This document shows, piece by piece, positions 24,662 through 33,316 of a stretch of 64,000 bases of DNA. Every line of letters starts with the position of its first letter. Within the stretch, counting starts at the first letter, position 1. The notes below the pieces were generated by a model. The model had not been told where the DNA came from. It saw only the letters and a program-made list of their open reading frames with translations, and searched no databases. The translations under genes were made by a program, and so were the position numbers. Source of the DNA: Streptomyces sp. NRRL WC-3626 (lineage in GTDB: Bacteria; Actinomycetota; Actinomycetes; Streptomycetales; Streptomycetaceae); assembly GCF_000718785.1 (NCBI RefSeq), contig NZ_JOCA01000009.1:315215-379214 (forward strand), given 5' to 3'.

Positions 24662-25957
24662 ATGACTCCCGCCAGTACCGGGGCGTCCACCAGCGTGGAC
24701 GCCGTCACAGCCGTTCCCCCGACCTCTTCTGCCCCGTCCGTCTCCGAGACCCGGATGTCCCCGGGCGGGCCCGGTTACCGCCGGATGAGTCTGGCCCTTT
24801 TCCTCGCGGGCGTCGCGACCTTCGCGCTCCTGTACTCCACCCAGGCCCTGCTGCCGCTGATCTCCGGCGACTTCGCGGTGAGCGCGAGTGACGCGAGCTG
24901 GACGGTGGCGGCAGCCACGGGTGGGCTGGCGCTGTTCGTCCTGCCGATGAGCGCCCTGTCGGAACGTTTTGGACGGCGTACGGTCATGACGGCGTCCCTG
25001 GCCGTCGCGGTCACCCTCGGACTGCTGGTGCCGTTCGCTCCGTCGCTGGGCGCGCTGGTGGTACTGCGGGCACTGCAGGGTGCGGCGCTGGCCGGGCTTC
25101 CGGCGTCGGCGACGGCGTATCTCGCGGAGGAGGTCACGCCGAAGGCGCTGGTGACGGCGATCGGGCTGTTCGTCGCCGGTAACAGTGTCGGCGGCATGAG
25201 CGGCCGGGTGATCACCGGCTGGGTGGCGCAGGAGTGGGGCTGGCGGGTCGCCGTCGGGGTGATCGGTGTGGTCGCGGTGGCGTGCGCGGTCGCCTTCCGG
25301 CTGCTGCTGCCGGCGCCGCGGCACTTCCGGGCGGGGTCGCTGCGGCCGGGTGTGCTGGTGCGGACCGTGCGGGAGCATCTCTCCAATCCGCTGCTGCGGC
25401 GGCTGTACGCGATCGGCGCGCTGTTCATGACGGTGTTCGGCGGGGTGTACACGGTGATCGGGTACCGGCTGACGTCGGCGCCGTTCTCGTTGCCGCAGGG
25501 GATCGTCGGTTCGATCTTCCTGGTGTATCTGGTGGGGACGGTCTCGGCGTCGGCCGCCGGGCGGCTGGTGGGGCGGCTGGGGCGCCGGGGTGCGCTGTAC
25601 GCGGGCGGTGGGACGACCGCGGCGGGGCTGGTGCTGTCGCTGGCGGACTCCTTGCCGGTGGTGCTGCTGGGGCTGGTGCTGATCACCGGGGGGTTCTTCG
25701 CGGGGCATGCGGTGGCGTCGTCGGCGGTGGGGAAGACGGCGACGGTGGGGCGGGCGCAGGCGTCCGCGCTGTACCAGTCGGCGTATTACGTGGGGTCGAG
25801 TGTGGGGAGCACGGTGGGGGCGGTCGCGTTCCACGCGGGGGGTTGGGGCGGGACGGTGGCTGTCGGGCTGGTGGCCGTGGCGGGGGTTGCGGGGATCACT
25901 CTGGCGGGGACGCGGGCTGCTGCGCGGGCGGGTGGTGTGGTGCGGGCGGCGGCCTGA
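24662..25957 (+). CDS. MFS transporter
   Basis: A 431-residue integral membrane protein with a disordered, Ser/Thr/Pro-rich N-terminus of about 45 residues, then 12 hydrophobic helices. The MFS loop 2-3 motif reads LSERFGRRTVM and the TM5 segment contains 'GNSVGGMSGRV', typical of the YnfM/arabinose-efflux branch. It probably exports a small molecule. The divergent LysR gene is the likely regulator. Confidence 0.92.
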   Translation: MTPASTGASTSVDAVTAVPPTSSAPSVSETRMSPGGPGYRRMSLALFLAGVATFALLYSTQALLPLISGDFAVSASDASWTVAAATGGLALFVLPMSALSERFGRRTVMTASLAVAVTLGLLVPFAPSLGALVVLRALQGAALAGLPASATAYLAEEVTPKALVTAIGLFVAGNSVGGMSGRVITGWVAQEWGWRVAVGVIGVVAVACAVAFRLLLPAPRHFRAGSLRPGVLVRTVREHLSNPLLRRLYAIGALFMTVFGGVYTVIGYRLTSAPFSLPQGIVGSIFLVYLVGTVSASAAGRLVGRLGRRGALYAGGGTTAAGLVLSLADSLPVVLLGLVLITGGFFAGHAVASSAVGKTATVGRAQASALYQSAYYVGSSVGSTVGAVAFHAGGWGGTVAVGLVAVAGVAGITLAGTRAAARAGGVVRAAA

Positions 25958-25965
25958 GTCATTTC

Positions 25966-26044
25966 TTCGCCCCCGCCGCCCCTTCCCGTCCCGACCCTGG
26001 GGCTCCGCCCCAGACCCCGCTCCTCAAACGCCGGAGGGGCTGAT
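25966..26044. repeat. Dispersed Streptomyces repeat, copy A
   Basis: A roughly 78-bp element with TTCGCCCCCGCCGCCCCTTC, an inner GGGGCTCCGCCCC stem and the end ACGCCGGAGGGGCTGA. Near-identical copies are at 37735 and 46801. This element is common between Streptomyces genes and may act as a terminator or transcript-end structure. Confidence 0.75.
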
Positions 26045-26144
26045 TCCCACCCGCACGTTCTCTTTCGCGGCGGGCCGTTGTCAGTGGGCTGTTGTAGCTT
26101 CCGGAGTGGTGGACCGCTACGACACCACATGGGGTGGGTGGACG

Positions 26145-27149
26145 ATGACGACCGAGACCGACCTGGACACCAGGCTCGAGCAGTACCGGGTCGAACTGAC
26201 CGGGTACTGCTACCGCATGCTCGGCTCCTCCTTCGAGGCGGAGGACGCGGTACAGGACACGATGATCCGCGCCTGGCGCAGCTACGACAGGTTCGAGGGC
26301 CGCTCCAGCCTCCGCTCCTGGCTCTACCGCATCGCGACCAACGTATGCCTCGACATGCTGACGGCGGGCAACAAGCGGGCCCGCCCGATGGACCTGACCG
26401 AGTCCACCCCGCTGGCGCGCGCCGCGCTGTCCCCCCGCCCGGACCACACCTGGCTGGAGCCGATGCCCGACGCCCGCGTGCTGCCCGCCCCCGCCGACCC
26501 GGCGGAGGCGGCGGTCGCCAAGGAGTCGGTACGGCTGGCGTTCATGGCCGCGCTGCAGCAGCTGCCGGCCAAGCAGCGGGCGGTACTGATCCTCCGGGAG
26601 GTGCTGGCCTGGAAGGCGAGCGAGGTCGCCGAACTGCTCGGCACCTCGGTCGCGTCGGTGAACAGCGCGCTCCAGCGGGCCCGGGCGACGCTGGCGGAGC
26701 GGCGGCAGCCGGGCGAGGACGCGTCGGTCTCCGACCCGCTGGACGAGGAGCAGCAGAAGCTGCTGGAGCGCTACGTGGCGGCGTTCGAGGGGTACGACAT
26801 GTCGGCGCTGACCACGCTGCTGCACGAGGACGCCATCATGACGATGCCGCCGTTCGACCTGTGGCTGACCGGCGTCGACGACATCACGGGCTTCATGACG
26901 ACGCTGGGCGCGCCCTGCGCGAACTCCCGGCTGATACCGGTGGAGGTCAACGGGCTGCCGGGGTTCGCCCAGTACAAGCCCGACCCGGAGGCCGGCGGCT
27001 ATCTGCCCTGGGCGGTCCAGGTGCTGGAGATCTCAGACGGCCGGATCACCGGGTTCCACTGCTTCCTCGACACCAAGCGGTGGTTCCCGCTGTTCGGGCT
27101 GCCCCTCCATCTCGAAGCGGAGGCCGACCAGGTCGAGCAGGGCGCATAG
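26145..27149 (+). CDS. ECF sigma factor with C-terminal SnoaL-like domain (SigG/SigJ type)
   Basis: 334 residues. Region 2 is at about 8-75 (YRVELTGYCYRMLGSSFEAE, then DAVQDTMIRAWRSYDRFEGR); region 4 is at about 145-200 (LPAKQRAVLILREVLAWKAS, then SVASVNSALQRARATL). A C-terminal SnoaL/NTF2-like domain follows (about 210-330, starting ERYVAAFEGYDMSALTTLLH), as in ECF families that carry a built-in regulatory domain instead of an anti-sigma factor. The last 117 bases overlap the opposing STAS gene. Confidence 0.9.
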   Translation: MTTETDLDTRLEQYRVELTGYCYRMLGSSFEAEDAVQDTMIRAWRSYDRFEGRSSLRSWLYRIATNVCLDMLTAGNKRARPMDLTESTPLARAALSPRPDHTWLEPMPDARVLPAPADPAEAAVAKESVRLAFMAALQQLPAKQRAVLILREVLAWKASEVAELLGTSVASVNSALQRARATLAERRQPGEDASVSDPLDEEQQKLLERYVAAFEGYDMSALTTLLHEDAIMTMPPFDLWLTGVDDITGFMTTLGAPCANSRLIPVEVNGLPGFAQYKPDPEAGGYLPWAVQVLEISDGRITGFHCFLDTKRWFPLFGLPLHLEAEADQVEQGA

Positions 27150-27431
27150 CGCCGGGGAGGGGTCCCGCAGCCGTATCCGGCCGCCGGCCCGGCGGGCGGT
27201 GAGCTGGAGCCGGGCGAGCAGGTTCACGGCGGCGAGGCCGGCCGGGCCCAGCCCGGCCACATCGCACACGACGACACCCCCCGAGCCCCCGCCGCCGGCG
27301 TCCAGCAGTGCCCGCAGAGCGTCGCAGGGCCCGCTCACCTCGTCCCGGGAGACAAGGGGGCCGTCGAGCACGAGTACGGGCGGTGTCATGGCATCCACGA
27401 CCGGTAGACCCGGCGGCAGCGCGTAACTCAT
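27033..27431 (-). CDS. STAS-domain protein
   Basis: A 132-residue protein with an anti-sigma-antagonist-like STAS fold: the VLVLDGPL strand, the conserved 'VVVCDVAGLGPAGLAAVNLL' loop and helix, then GGRIRLRDPSPALCALLDLVGL. The usual phosphoacceptor Ser/Thr in D-(S/T)-S-G is replaced (DVAGLG), so it may not be switched by an RsbW-type kinase. It overlaps the end of the sigma factor gene by 117 bp on the other strand. The start could also be the ATG at 27389. Confidence 0.65.
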   Translation of the reverse strand: MSYALPPGLPVVDAMTPPVLVLDGPLVSRDEVSGPCDALRALLDAGGGGSGGVVVCDVAGLGPAGLAAVNLLARLQLTARRAGGRIRLRDPSPALCALLDLVGLRFEMEGQPEQREPPLGVEEAVEPGDPAV

Positions 27432-27559
27432 CGCGAACGGCCGGGGCCGTAAGGATCACATTGACCTGGGCACGGCCCTCCCCGGAGGGTTGGCTGTATG
27501 TGCCATAGATCATCCCCGCCCACGGTGTTCGATGCTCTGCGCGTCCGTGAGGAGCCGCC

Positions 27560-28480
27560 GTGCAGGGGGTGCTGAGCGGGTTCCTGGTGATCGCCGTCGT
27601 CATCGGCGTCGGCTATGTCATCGGCCGTCGGGGGCATCTCGGCGCGCAGGGCCGTGAGGTCCTGACGAAACTGGCGTTCCATGTGGCGTCCCCGGCGCTG
27701 CTGTTCACCACGCTCGCCCGGGCCGACCTGTCGGTGGTCTTCTCCAGCCGCCTCCTGGTCACCGCGCTGAGCACGGCGGCGGTGGCGGGCGTGTTCGTCG
27801 CGGTGGGTGTCGTACGCCGCTGGGGCGTGGGCCGCACCACCATCGGCGCCCTGTGCTCCAGCTACGTCAACTCCGGCAACCTGGGCATCCCGATCGCCGT
27901 GTACGTGCTGGGCGACGCCTCGCTGGTGGCGCCGGTACTGCTGTTCCAGCTGGTCGGGGTCACGCCGGTCGCGCTGACGATCCTCGACCTGGCGACGGCG
28001 GGCGAGAAGCAACCGCTGTGGCGGCGGCTGCTCACCCCGTTGCGCAATCCGATCGCGGTGGGGTCGCTGGCGGGGGTGGCGGTGTCGGCGGCCGGGATCG
28101 GGATACCGGGGCCGGTCTGGGATCCGGTGAACCTGATCGGCAACATGGCGGTTCCGGCCGTGCTGCTCGCGTTCGGCATCTCGCTGCGCGGCAGCACGCT
28201 GCCCCTGCGGGGCGGTGACCGCGGGGCGGTGCTGCTCGCCGTGGGGCTGAAGGCGGTGGGCCAGCCCCTGGCCGCCTGGGCCCTGGCGGTGGGCGTCTTC
28301 GGGCTGCGCGGTGCGCATCTGCTGGACGTGGTGGTGACCTCGGCCCTGCCGGCCGCCCAGAACCTCTTCACCTACGCGAGCAGCTACCGCGTCGGCGAGA
28401 AGCTGGCCCGCGAGGCGATCCTGGTGTCGACGGTCCTGTCGGTGCCGGTGCTCGTGGTGGTGGCGGCGCTGCTGGGGTGA
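27560..28480 (+). CDS. AEC-family (auxin efflux carrier) transporter
   Basis: A 306-residue membrane protein from a GTG, with about ten hydrophobic helices arranged as two five-helix repeats. Family features are GFLVIAVVIGVGYVIGRRG at the start, a central 'SSYVNSGNLGIPIAVYVLGD' (the N-x-G-N/LGIP pattern) and a final SALPAAQNLFTYASSY. AEC proteins move small organic anions or related solutes. The substrate is unknown. It is convergent with the Uma2 gene, with one base between the stop codons. Confidence 0.9.
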   Translation: MQGVLSGFLVIAVVIGVGYVIGRRGHLGAQGREVLTKLAFHVASPALLFTTLARADLSVVFSSRLLVTALSTAAVAGVFVAVGVVRRWGVGRTTIGALCSSYVNSGNLGIPIAVYVLGDASLVAPVLLFQLVGVTPVALTILDLATAGEKQPLWRRLLTPLRNPIAVGSLAGVAVSAAGIGIPGPVWDPVNLIGNMAVPAVLLAFGISLRGSTLPLRGGDRGAVLLAVGLKAVGQPLAAWALAVGVFGLRGAHLLDVVVTSALPAAQNLFTYASSYRVGEKLAREAILVSTVLSVPVLVVVAALLG

Positions 28481-28481
28481 G

Positions 28482-29066
28482 TCAGGCTCCCGGGAACTCC
28501 GAGGTGTCGATCACGAGGTCGAAGGGGGCGGGGAGCTTGATCGGCTCGCCGAACTTGGCGGTGCTCAGCGGTCGGTAGACGGCACCCTTCGGTTCACCGT
28601 AGAGGGTCACAGTCGGGCCGTCGGGGGCCCATCTGTCGACGAGGAGATACAGCGGAATGCCTGCGGTGGCATATGCGGCGGGCTTGCTGACGCGGTCGTG
28701 CCGCGCGTTGGACTTCGAGGTGACCTCGACGACCAGCTCGGCGAGGGCTGCGGGCATGTGGGAGTCCGATTCCATGTCGTCTCGCAACGGGGCCACGACA
28801 AGATCGGGGATGAGCATCCCCAAACGCGAGGGTACGGCGATGGCCAGCGTCTGGAAGATTTCCCAGTCCTCGGGGATCACGGAGTAGAGCCGACGCTGGA
28901 TGCGGACCGCGATCACGTTGTGACGGTAAGCGGGAGCAGGTGACACGGTGACGATCCCCTCGATGATCTCCACCTTGCTGCCCTCGGGCCATTCCATCTC
29001 CTCCCAGAACCGGACGAGGTCGTCCCAGCTCTGCTCGGGGTCCTGGCTCACGGTGAGTGCGCTCAT
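28482..29066 (-). CDS. Uma2-family endonuclease-like protein
   Basis: A 194-residue member of the restriction-endonuclease-fold Uma2/DUF820 family. The active-site pattern is present: KVEIIEGIVTVSP, then LIPDLVVAP (catalytic Asp), then ELVVEVTSKSN (E-x-K-like), then KPAAYATAGIPLYLLVD. Such proteins are abundant in Streptomyces. Nuclease activity is presumed from the fold, and the target is unknown. A second member lies at 57344. Confidence 0.9.
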   Translation of the reverse strand: MSALTVSQDPEQSWDDLVRFWEEMEWPEGSKVEIIEGIVTVSPAPAYRHNVIAVRIQRRLYSVIPEDWEIFQTLAIAVPSRLGMLIPDLVVAPLRDDMESDSHMPAALAELVVEVTSKSNARHDRVSKPAAYATAGIPLYLLVDRWAPDGPTVTLYGEPKGAVYRPLSTAKFGEPIKLPAPFDLVIDTSEFPGA

Positions 29067-29160
29067 GGCGGTCTCCTTCGGTGCGTCACCGAGTACAGCA
29101 TGCCGAACGGGACCGGCGGCGGTCCACCGGTCCCGTTCACCCGATCGGGGAAAGTGCTGG

Positions 29161-30444
29161 TCAGGCGATACGTTCCAGCACGACCGGCGTGGCGGAGAAG
29201 TCCGTGCCGGGGGCCGCGATGTCGTAGCAGCCCTCGATCGACTGGAGGGCGTAGTCGAAGCGTTCCGGGGTGTCCGTGTGCAGGGTGAGGAGGGGCTGGC
29301 CCTCCTGGACCGGGTCGCCGGGCCTGGCGTGGAGTTCCACGCCCGCGCCCGCCTGGACCGGGTCCTCCTTGCGGGCGCGGCCCGCGCCGAGGCGCCAGGC
29401 GGCGACGCCGATGTCGTAGGCGTCCACGCGGGTCAGGACGCCCGAGGCCGGGGCCTTGACGACGTGCTGTTCCTTCGACGTGGGCAGCGGCGCGTCCGGG
29501 TCGCCGCCCTGGGCCGAGATCATGCGGCGCCAGACGTCCATCGCGGAGCCGTCGGCGAGCGTCTTCGCCGGGTCGGCGTCCTTCAGGCCGGCCGCGTCCA
29601 GCATCTCGCGGGCGAGGGCGAGGGTCAGTTCGACGACGTCCGCCGGGCCGCCGCCCGCCAGGACCTCGACCGACTCGCGGACCTCGAGGGCGTTGCCGGC
29701 GGTCAGGCCGAGCGGGGTGGACATGTCGGTGAGGAGGGCGACCGTCTTCACGCCGGAGTCCGTGCCGAGGCCGACCATCGTGCGGGCGAGTTCGCGGGCG
29801 TCGTCGAGGGTCTTCATGAAGGCGCCGGTGCCGACCTTCACGTCCAGGACCAGGGAGCCGGTGCCCTCGGCGATCTTCTTCGACATGATCGAGGAGGCGA
29901 TCAGCGGGATCGCCTCGACGGTGCCCGTGACGTCCCGGAGGGCGTAGAGCTTCTTGTCGGCGGGCGCGAGGCCGTCACCGGCCGCGCAGATGACCGCGCC
30001 GGTGCCGTCGAGGACGCTCAGCATCTCCTCGTTGGAGAGCAGCGCGCGCCAGCCGGGGATGGACTCCAGCTTGTCGAGGGTGCCGCCGGTGTGGCCGAGG
30101 CCGCGGCCGGAGAGCTGGGGGACGGCCGCGCCGCAGGCCGCCACCAGGGGGGCCAGCGGGAGGGTGATCTTGTCGCCGACGCCGCCCGTGGAGTGCTTGT
30201 CGGCGGTGGGGCGGGACAGGGACGAGAAGTCCATGCGCTCGCCGGAGGCGATCATCGCGGCGGTCCAGCGGGCGATCTCGCCCCGGTTCATGCCGTTGAG
30301 GAGGATCGCCATAGCGAGGGCCGACATCTGCTCGTCGGCCACCTCCCCGCGGGTGTACGCGTCGATGACCCAGTCGATCTGCTCGTCGCTGAGTTCGCCG
30401 CGGTCCCGCTTGGTGCGGATGACGGAGATGACGTCCATGGCCAT
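29161..30444 (-). CDS. deoA: Thymidine phosphorylase (pyrimidine-nucleoside phosphorylase)
   Basis: Phosphorolyses thymidine/deoxyuridine to base plus deoxyribose 1-phosphate. 427 residues. The glycosyltransferase family 3 N-terminal helices are followed by the phosphate loop TADKHSTGGVGDK, the family signature SGRGLGHTGGTLDKLESIPG, and a C-terminal beta domain. It is last in the transporter-cdd-deoA operon, 84 bp after cdd with a hairpin between. Its product feeds deoC after mutase action. Confidence 0.95.
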   Translation of the reverse strand: MAMDVISVIRTKRDRGELSDEQIDWVIDAYTRGEVADEQMSALAMAILLNGMNRGEIARWTAAMIASGERMDFSSLSRPTADKHSTGGVGDKITLPLAPLVAACGAAVPQLSGRGLGHTGGTLDKLESIPGWRALLSNEEMLSVLDGTGAVICAAGDGLAPADKKLYALRDVTGTVEAIPLIASSIMSKKIAEGTGSLVLDVKVGTGAFMKTLDDARELARTMVGLGTDSGVKTVALLTDMSTPLGLTAGNALEVRESVEVLAGGGPADVVELTLALAREMLDAAGLKDADPAKTLADGSAMDVWRRMISAQGGDPDAPLPTSKEQHVVKAPASGVLTRVDAYDIGVAAWRLGAGRARKEDPVQAGAGVELHARPGDPVQEGQPLLTLHTDTPERFDYALQSIEGCYDIAAPGTDFSATPVVLERIA

Positions 30445-30475
30445 GGCTGGCGTTCCTTCCGGAGGTGCGAAGGGT

Positions 30476-30521
30476 GCGGCCCCTCCGGCCGACGGTAACG
30501 GCCGTCGGGCGAAGGGGCCGC
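30476..30521 (-). terminator. Long hairpin between cdd and deoA
   Basis: Nearly complete complementarity between GCGGCCCCTCCGGCCGACGG (from 30476) and CCGTCGGGCGAAGGGGCCGC (ending 30521) around a 6-nt loop. It could be a partial terminator that lowers deoA relative to the upstream genes, or an mRNA-stabilising structure. Confidence 0.6.
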
Positions 30522-30528
30522 GGAGGCA

Positions 30529-30927
30529 TTACTTGGTGAGGTGCTGCGGCCCGAAGGCCTGCGGCAGCATCTCCGACAGCGGCAGGATTCCCGCCGGTGT
30601 CTCGAGCAGCAGGCCGGGGCCGCCGAACTCGTACAGCAGCTGGCGGCAGCGGCCGCACGGGACGAGGATCTCGCCGGCGCCGTCCACGCAGGTGAAGTGC
30701 GTGAGCCGGCCGCCCCCGGTGCGCTGCAGCTCCGAGACCAGTCCGCACTCGGCACACAGGCCGAGTCCGTACGAGGCGTTCTCGACGTTGCAGCCGGAGA
30801 CCGTGCGTCCGTCGTCGACCAGGGCCGCGACGCCGACCGGGTACCCCGAGTAGGGGGCGTAGGCGTGGGACATGGCGTCCCGGGCCACGGCGCGCAGCGC
30901 CTCCCAGTCGGCGTCGGCGGCGGTCAC
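30529..30927 (-). CDS. cdd: Cytidine deaminase
   Basis: Converts cytidine and deoxycytidine to uridine forms. 132 residues, the usual size of the tetrameric zinc enzyme. It has the substrate segment CNVENASYGLGL, the zinc/catalytic Cys-Ala-Glu in LCAECGLV, and the second zinc pair in VPCGRCRQLL. The GTG start overlaps the permease stop by 4 bp (GTGA), so cdd is translationally coupled to the transporter. Imported pyrimidine nucleosides would be deaminated here and then cleaved by DeoA. Confidence 0.95.
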   Translation of the reverse strand: MTAADADWEALRAVARDAMSHAYAPYSGYPVGVAALVDDGRTVSGCNVENASYGLGLCAECGLVSELQRTGGGRLTHFTCVDGAGEILVPCGRCRQLLYEFGGPGLLLETPAGILPLSEMLPQAFGPQHLTK

Positions 30928-32198
30928 TTGCCCTGTCCCTTCCGGTACGGCATGCCGTCCGCCTTCGGCATCCGCAGCCGTTGCGCGGAGAGGGCGAGGA
31001 CGACGAGGGTGACGACGTACGGGGTGGCGGAGACGACCTGGTTGGGAACCTCGTTGGTGGCGGCGTACCAGGCCCAGACGAGGATGCCGATGACCAGGGT
31101 GATCACGGCCTGGACGTACTTCTTGCGGATCACCAGCCAGATGGCGCCGATGACGAGGAGCAGCGCGCCGAGGAGCAGCAGCGCGTGCACGTTCGCCGAG
31201 CCGCCGCGGAGGTTGAGGCTGTCGGTGTAGCCGAAGAGGCCGGCGCCGATGGCGAGGCCGCCGGGCATCCAGTTGCCGAAGATCATCGCGGCGAGGCCGA
31301 TGTAGCCGCGGCCCGAGGTCTGGCCCTCCAGGTAGAACGGGTTGGCCACGATGGAGAGGAAGACGCCGCCGAGGCCGGCCAGACCGCCGGAGATGATCAC
31401 GGCGAGGTACTTGTACTTGTAGACGTTCACGCCGAGGGACTCGGCGGCGATCGGGTTCTCGCCGCAGGAGCGCAGCCGGAGACCGAAGGCCGTGCGCCAC
31501 AGGATCCACCAGGTCGCGGGGATGAGCGCGATGGCGATCAGGGTCAGCCAGGAGACGTTGGTGACCAGTCCGCCGAGCAGGCCCGCGACGTCGGAGACGA
31601 AGAACCAGCCCTTGTCGTTGAGGTCGCTCAGCCCGTCGGAGAGTCCCGGCACGGTGAAGTGGCCGAGGGAGTCGACCGCCGGGGACTGCTTGGCGGAGCC
31701 GCCCTGGTGGCCCTCGAAGGCCAGCGGGGCGAGGTAGCGGGTGGCGCCGAGGGCGAGGATGTTGATGGCCACACCGGAGACGATGTGGTTGACGTTGAAG
31801 GTGACCGTGACGACGGCGTGCAGCAGTCCGCCGAGGCAGCCGCCGATGATGCCGACGAGGACGCCGGTCCACGGGCCCCACTGGAATCCGGCCCAGGCGC
31901 CGAACCAGGTGCCCAGGATCATCATGCCTTCGAGGCCGATGTTGACGACGCCCGCGCGCTCGGCCCACAGACCGCCGAGGCCGGCGAGGCCGATCGGGAC
32001 GGCGAGCTGGAGCGCGGTGGACATCTGGCTGACGTTGGTGATGCCGTCCGCGCCGGTGACGAGGCGGACGATCGACGTCAGCGCGAGGGCTCCGGCGATG
32101 ACCAGGAGCAGGACGGGCCACGACATCCGGCGGCCGGTCGGCGGGGCGTGTTCCAGCGACGGCTGGTTGACGTCGGTCGCTGTGGTCGGAGCGGTCAT
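30924..32198 (-). CDS. Nucleoside ABC transporter permease (NupQ/YufQ type)
   Basis: A 424-residue BPD_transp_2 permease with about ten transmembrane helices. Conserved features include RAGVVNIGLEGMMILGTW early in the protein, 'SGVAINILALGATRYL' and RSCGENPIAAESLGVNV near the ATPase-coupling loop. The extended hydrophobic C-terminus adds about 60 residues over typical members. It overlaps the second permease gene by 4 bp. With the ATPase and BMP lipoproteins it forms a BmpA-type purine/pyrimidine nucleoside importer. Confidence 0.93.
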   Translation of the reverse strand: MTAPTTATDVNQPSLEHAPPTGRRMSWPVLLLVIAGALALTSIVRLVTGADGITNVSQMSTALQLAVPIGLAGLGGLWAERAGVVNIGLEGMMILGTWFGAWAGFQWGPWTGVLVGIIGGCLGGLLHAVVTVTFNVNHIVSGVAINILALGATRYLAPLAFEGHQGGSAKQSPAVDSLGHFTVPGLSDGLSDLNDKGWFFVSDVAGLLGGLVTNVSWLTLIAIALIPATWWILWRTAFGLRLRSCGENPIAAESLGVNVYKYKYLAVIISGGLAGLGGVFLSIVANPFYLEGQTSGRGYIGLAAMIFGNWMPGGLAIGAGLFGYTDSLNLRGGSANVHALLLLGALLLVIGAIWLVIRKKYVQAVITLVIGILVWAWYAATNEVPNQVVSATPYVVTLVVLALSAQRLRMPKADGMPYRKGQGK

Positions 32199-33316
32199 CG
32201 GCCGGCCACCTCCTTCGTGGTGTTGTTGGCGCCGAGGACGTTGCCGGCGGCGAGCTCGGCACCGACCCGGCGCTGCTGGCGGCGCAGGCCCCACTCGCGG
32301 ACGGCCTCGTAGGAGACGACGACCGAGAGGACGATCAGGCCCTGCATGATGACCGCGATCTCCTTGTCGTAGCCGTGGAAGTCCAGCTCGGGGCTGGCCT
32401 TGTCGAGCCACGCCCACAGGAGGGCCGCGAAGGCGATGCCGACCGGGCTGTTGCGGCCGAGCAGGGCGATGCCGATGCCGAGGAAGCCGATCCCGGTGGG
32501 GAAGTTGAGGTTGTACGTGTGGGAGTCGCCGAGGAGGATCGGCAGGCCCGCGAGACCGGCGATGGCACCGGAGATCAGCATGGCGGTGAGGACCATGCGC
32601 CGGGGGTCGACGCCGCTGGCGGAGGCGGCCGACTCGGAGGCGCCGGAGGCACGCAGGTCGAAGCCGAAGCGGGTGCGGTTGAGGGTGACCCAGTAGCCGA
32701 TGCCGAGCAGGGCGGCGAGGACCACCAGGCCGTAGATCTCGCCGGCGTCGCCCATGTCGATGCCGGGAATCCAGCCGGACTCGTGCATCTCGCCGGTGGT
32801 GCTGTTGTTGCCGACCTTGACGCCGAAGACGTCCGGCTTCCACATGTAGACGATGAGCGAGGTGGCGATCGCGTTGAGCATGATCGTGGCGACGACCTCG
32901 CTGACGCCGCGGGTGACCTTGAGGACACCGGCGATGCCGGCCCAGAAGGCGCCGGTGAAGACGGCGGTGAGCAGCAGCAGCGGGACCTGGAGGAACGCCG
33001 GCAGGTTCGCGTGGGCGCCGACGACGGCGGCCATGAAGGCGCCGAGCTGGTACTGGCCGTCGACACCGATGTTGAACAGGTTCATGCGGAAGCCGATGGC
33101 GACCGCGAGGGCGGCGATGTAGTACATCGAGGCCTGGTTGATGATCAGGACCTGGATGTCGGAGAAACCGGCCTGCTCGAACATCAGGGCGAACGGCTCG
33201 ACCGGGTTCTTGCCGGAGGCGATCAGGACGATCGCGCTGAGCACGAAGGCCACGGCGAGCGCGATGACCGGTCCGGCCACCGCGAGGAGCACGCGCTCCT
33301 TGTCGAACTTCTTCAT
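32195..33316 (-). CDS. Nucleoside ABC transporter permease (NupP/YufP type)
   Basis: A 373-residue permease with eight to ten helices and the BPD_transp_2 hallmarks: GFRMNLFNIGVDGQYQLGAF, VSEVVATIMLNAIA, and the LRASGASESAASASGVDP coupling loop. Its ATG shares a base with the ATPase stop (TGATG) and its stop overlaps the next permease start. It pairs with that permease as a heterodimeric channel. Confidence 0.93.
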   Translation of the reverse strand: MKKFDKERVLLAVAGPVIALAVAFVLSAIVLIASGKNPVEPFALMFEQAGFSDIQVLIINQASMYYIAALAVAIGFRMNLFNIGVDGQYQLGAFMAAVVGAHANLPAFLQVPLLLLTAVFTGAFWAGIAGVLKVTRGVSEVVATIMLNAIATSLIVYMWKPDVFGVKVGNNSTTGEMHESGWIPGIDMGDAGEIYGLVVLAALLGIGYWVTLNRTRFGFDLRASGASESAASASGVDPRRMVLTAMLISGAIAGLAGLPILLGDSHTYNLNFPTGIGFLGIGIALLGRNSPVGIAFAALLWAWLDKASPELDFHGYDKEIAVIMQGLIVLSVVVSYEAVREWGLRRQQRRVGAELAAGNVLGANNTTKEVAGR

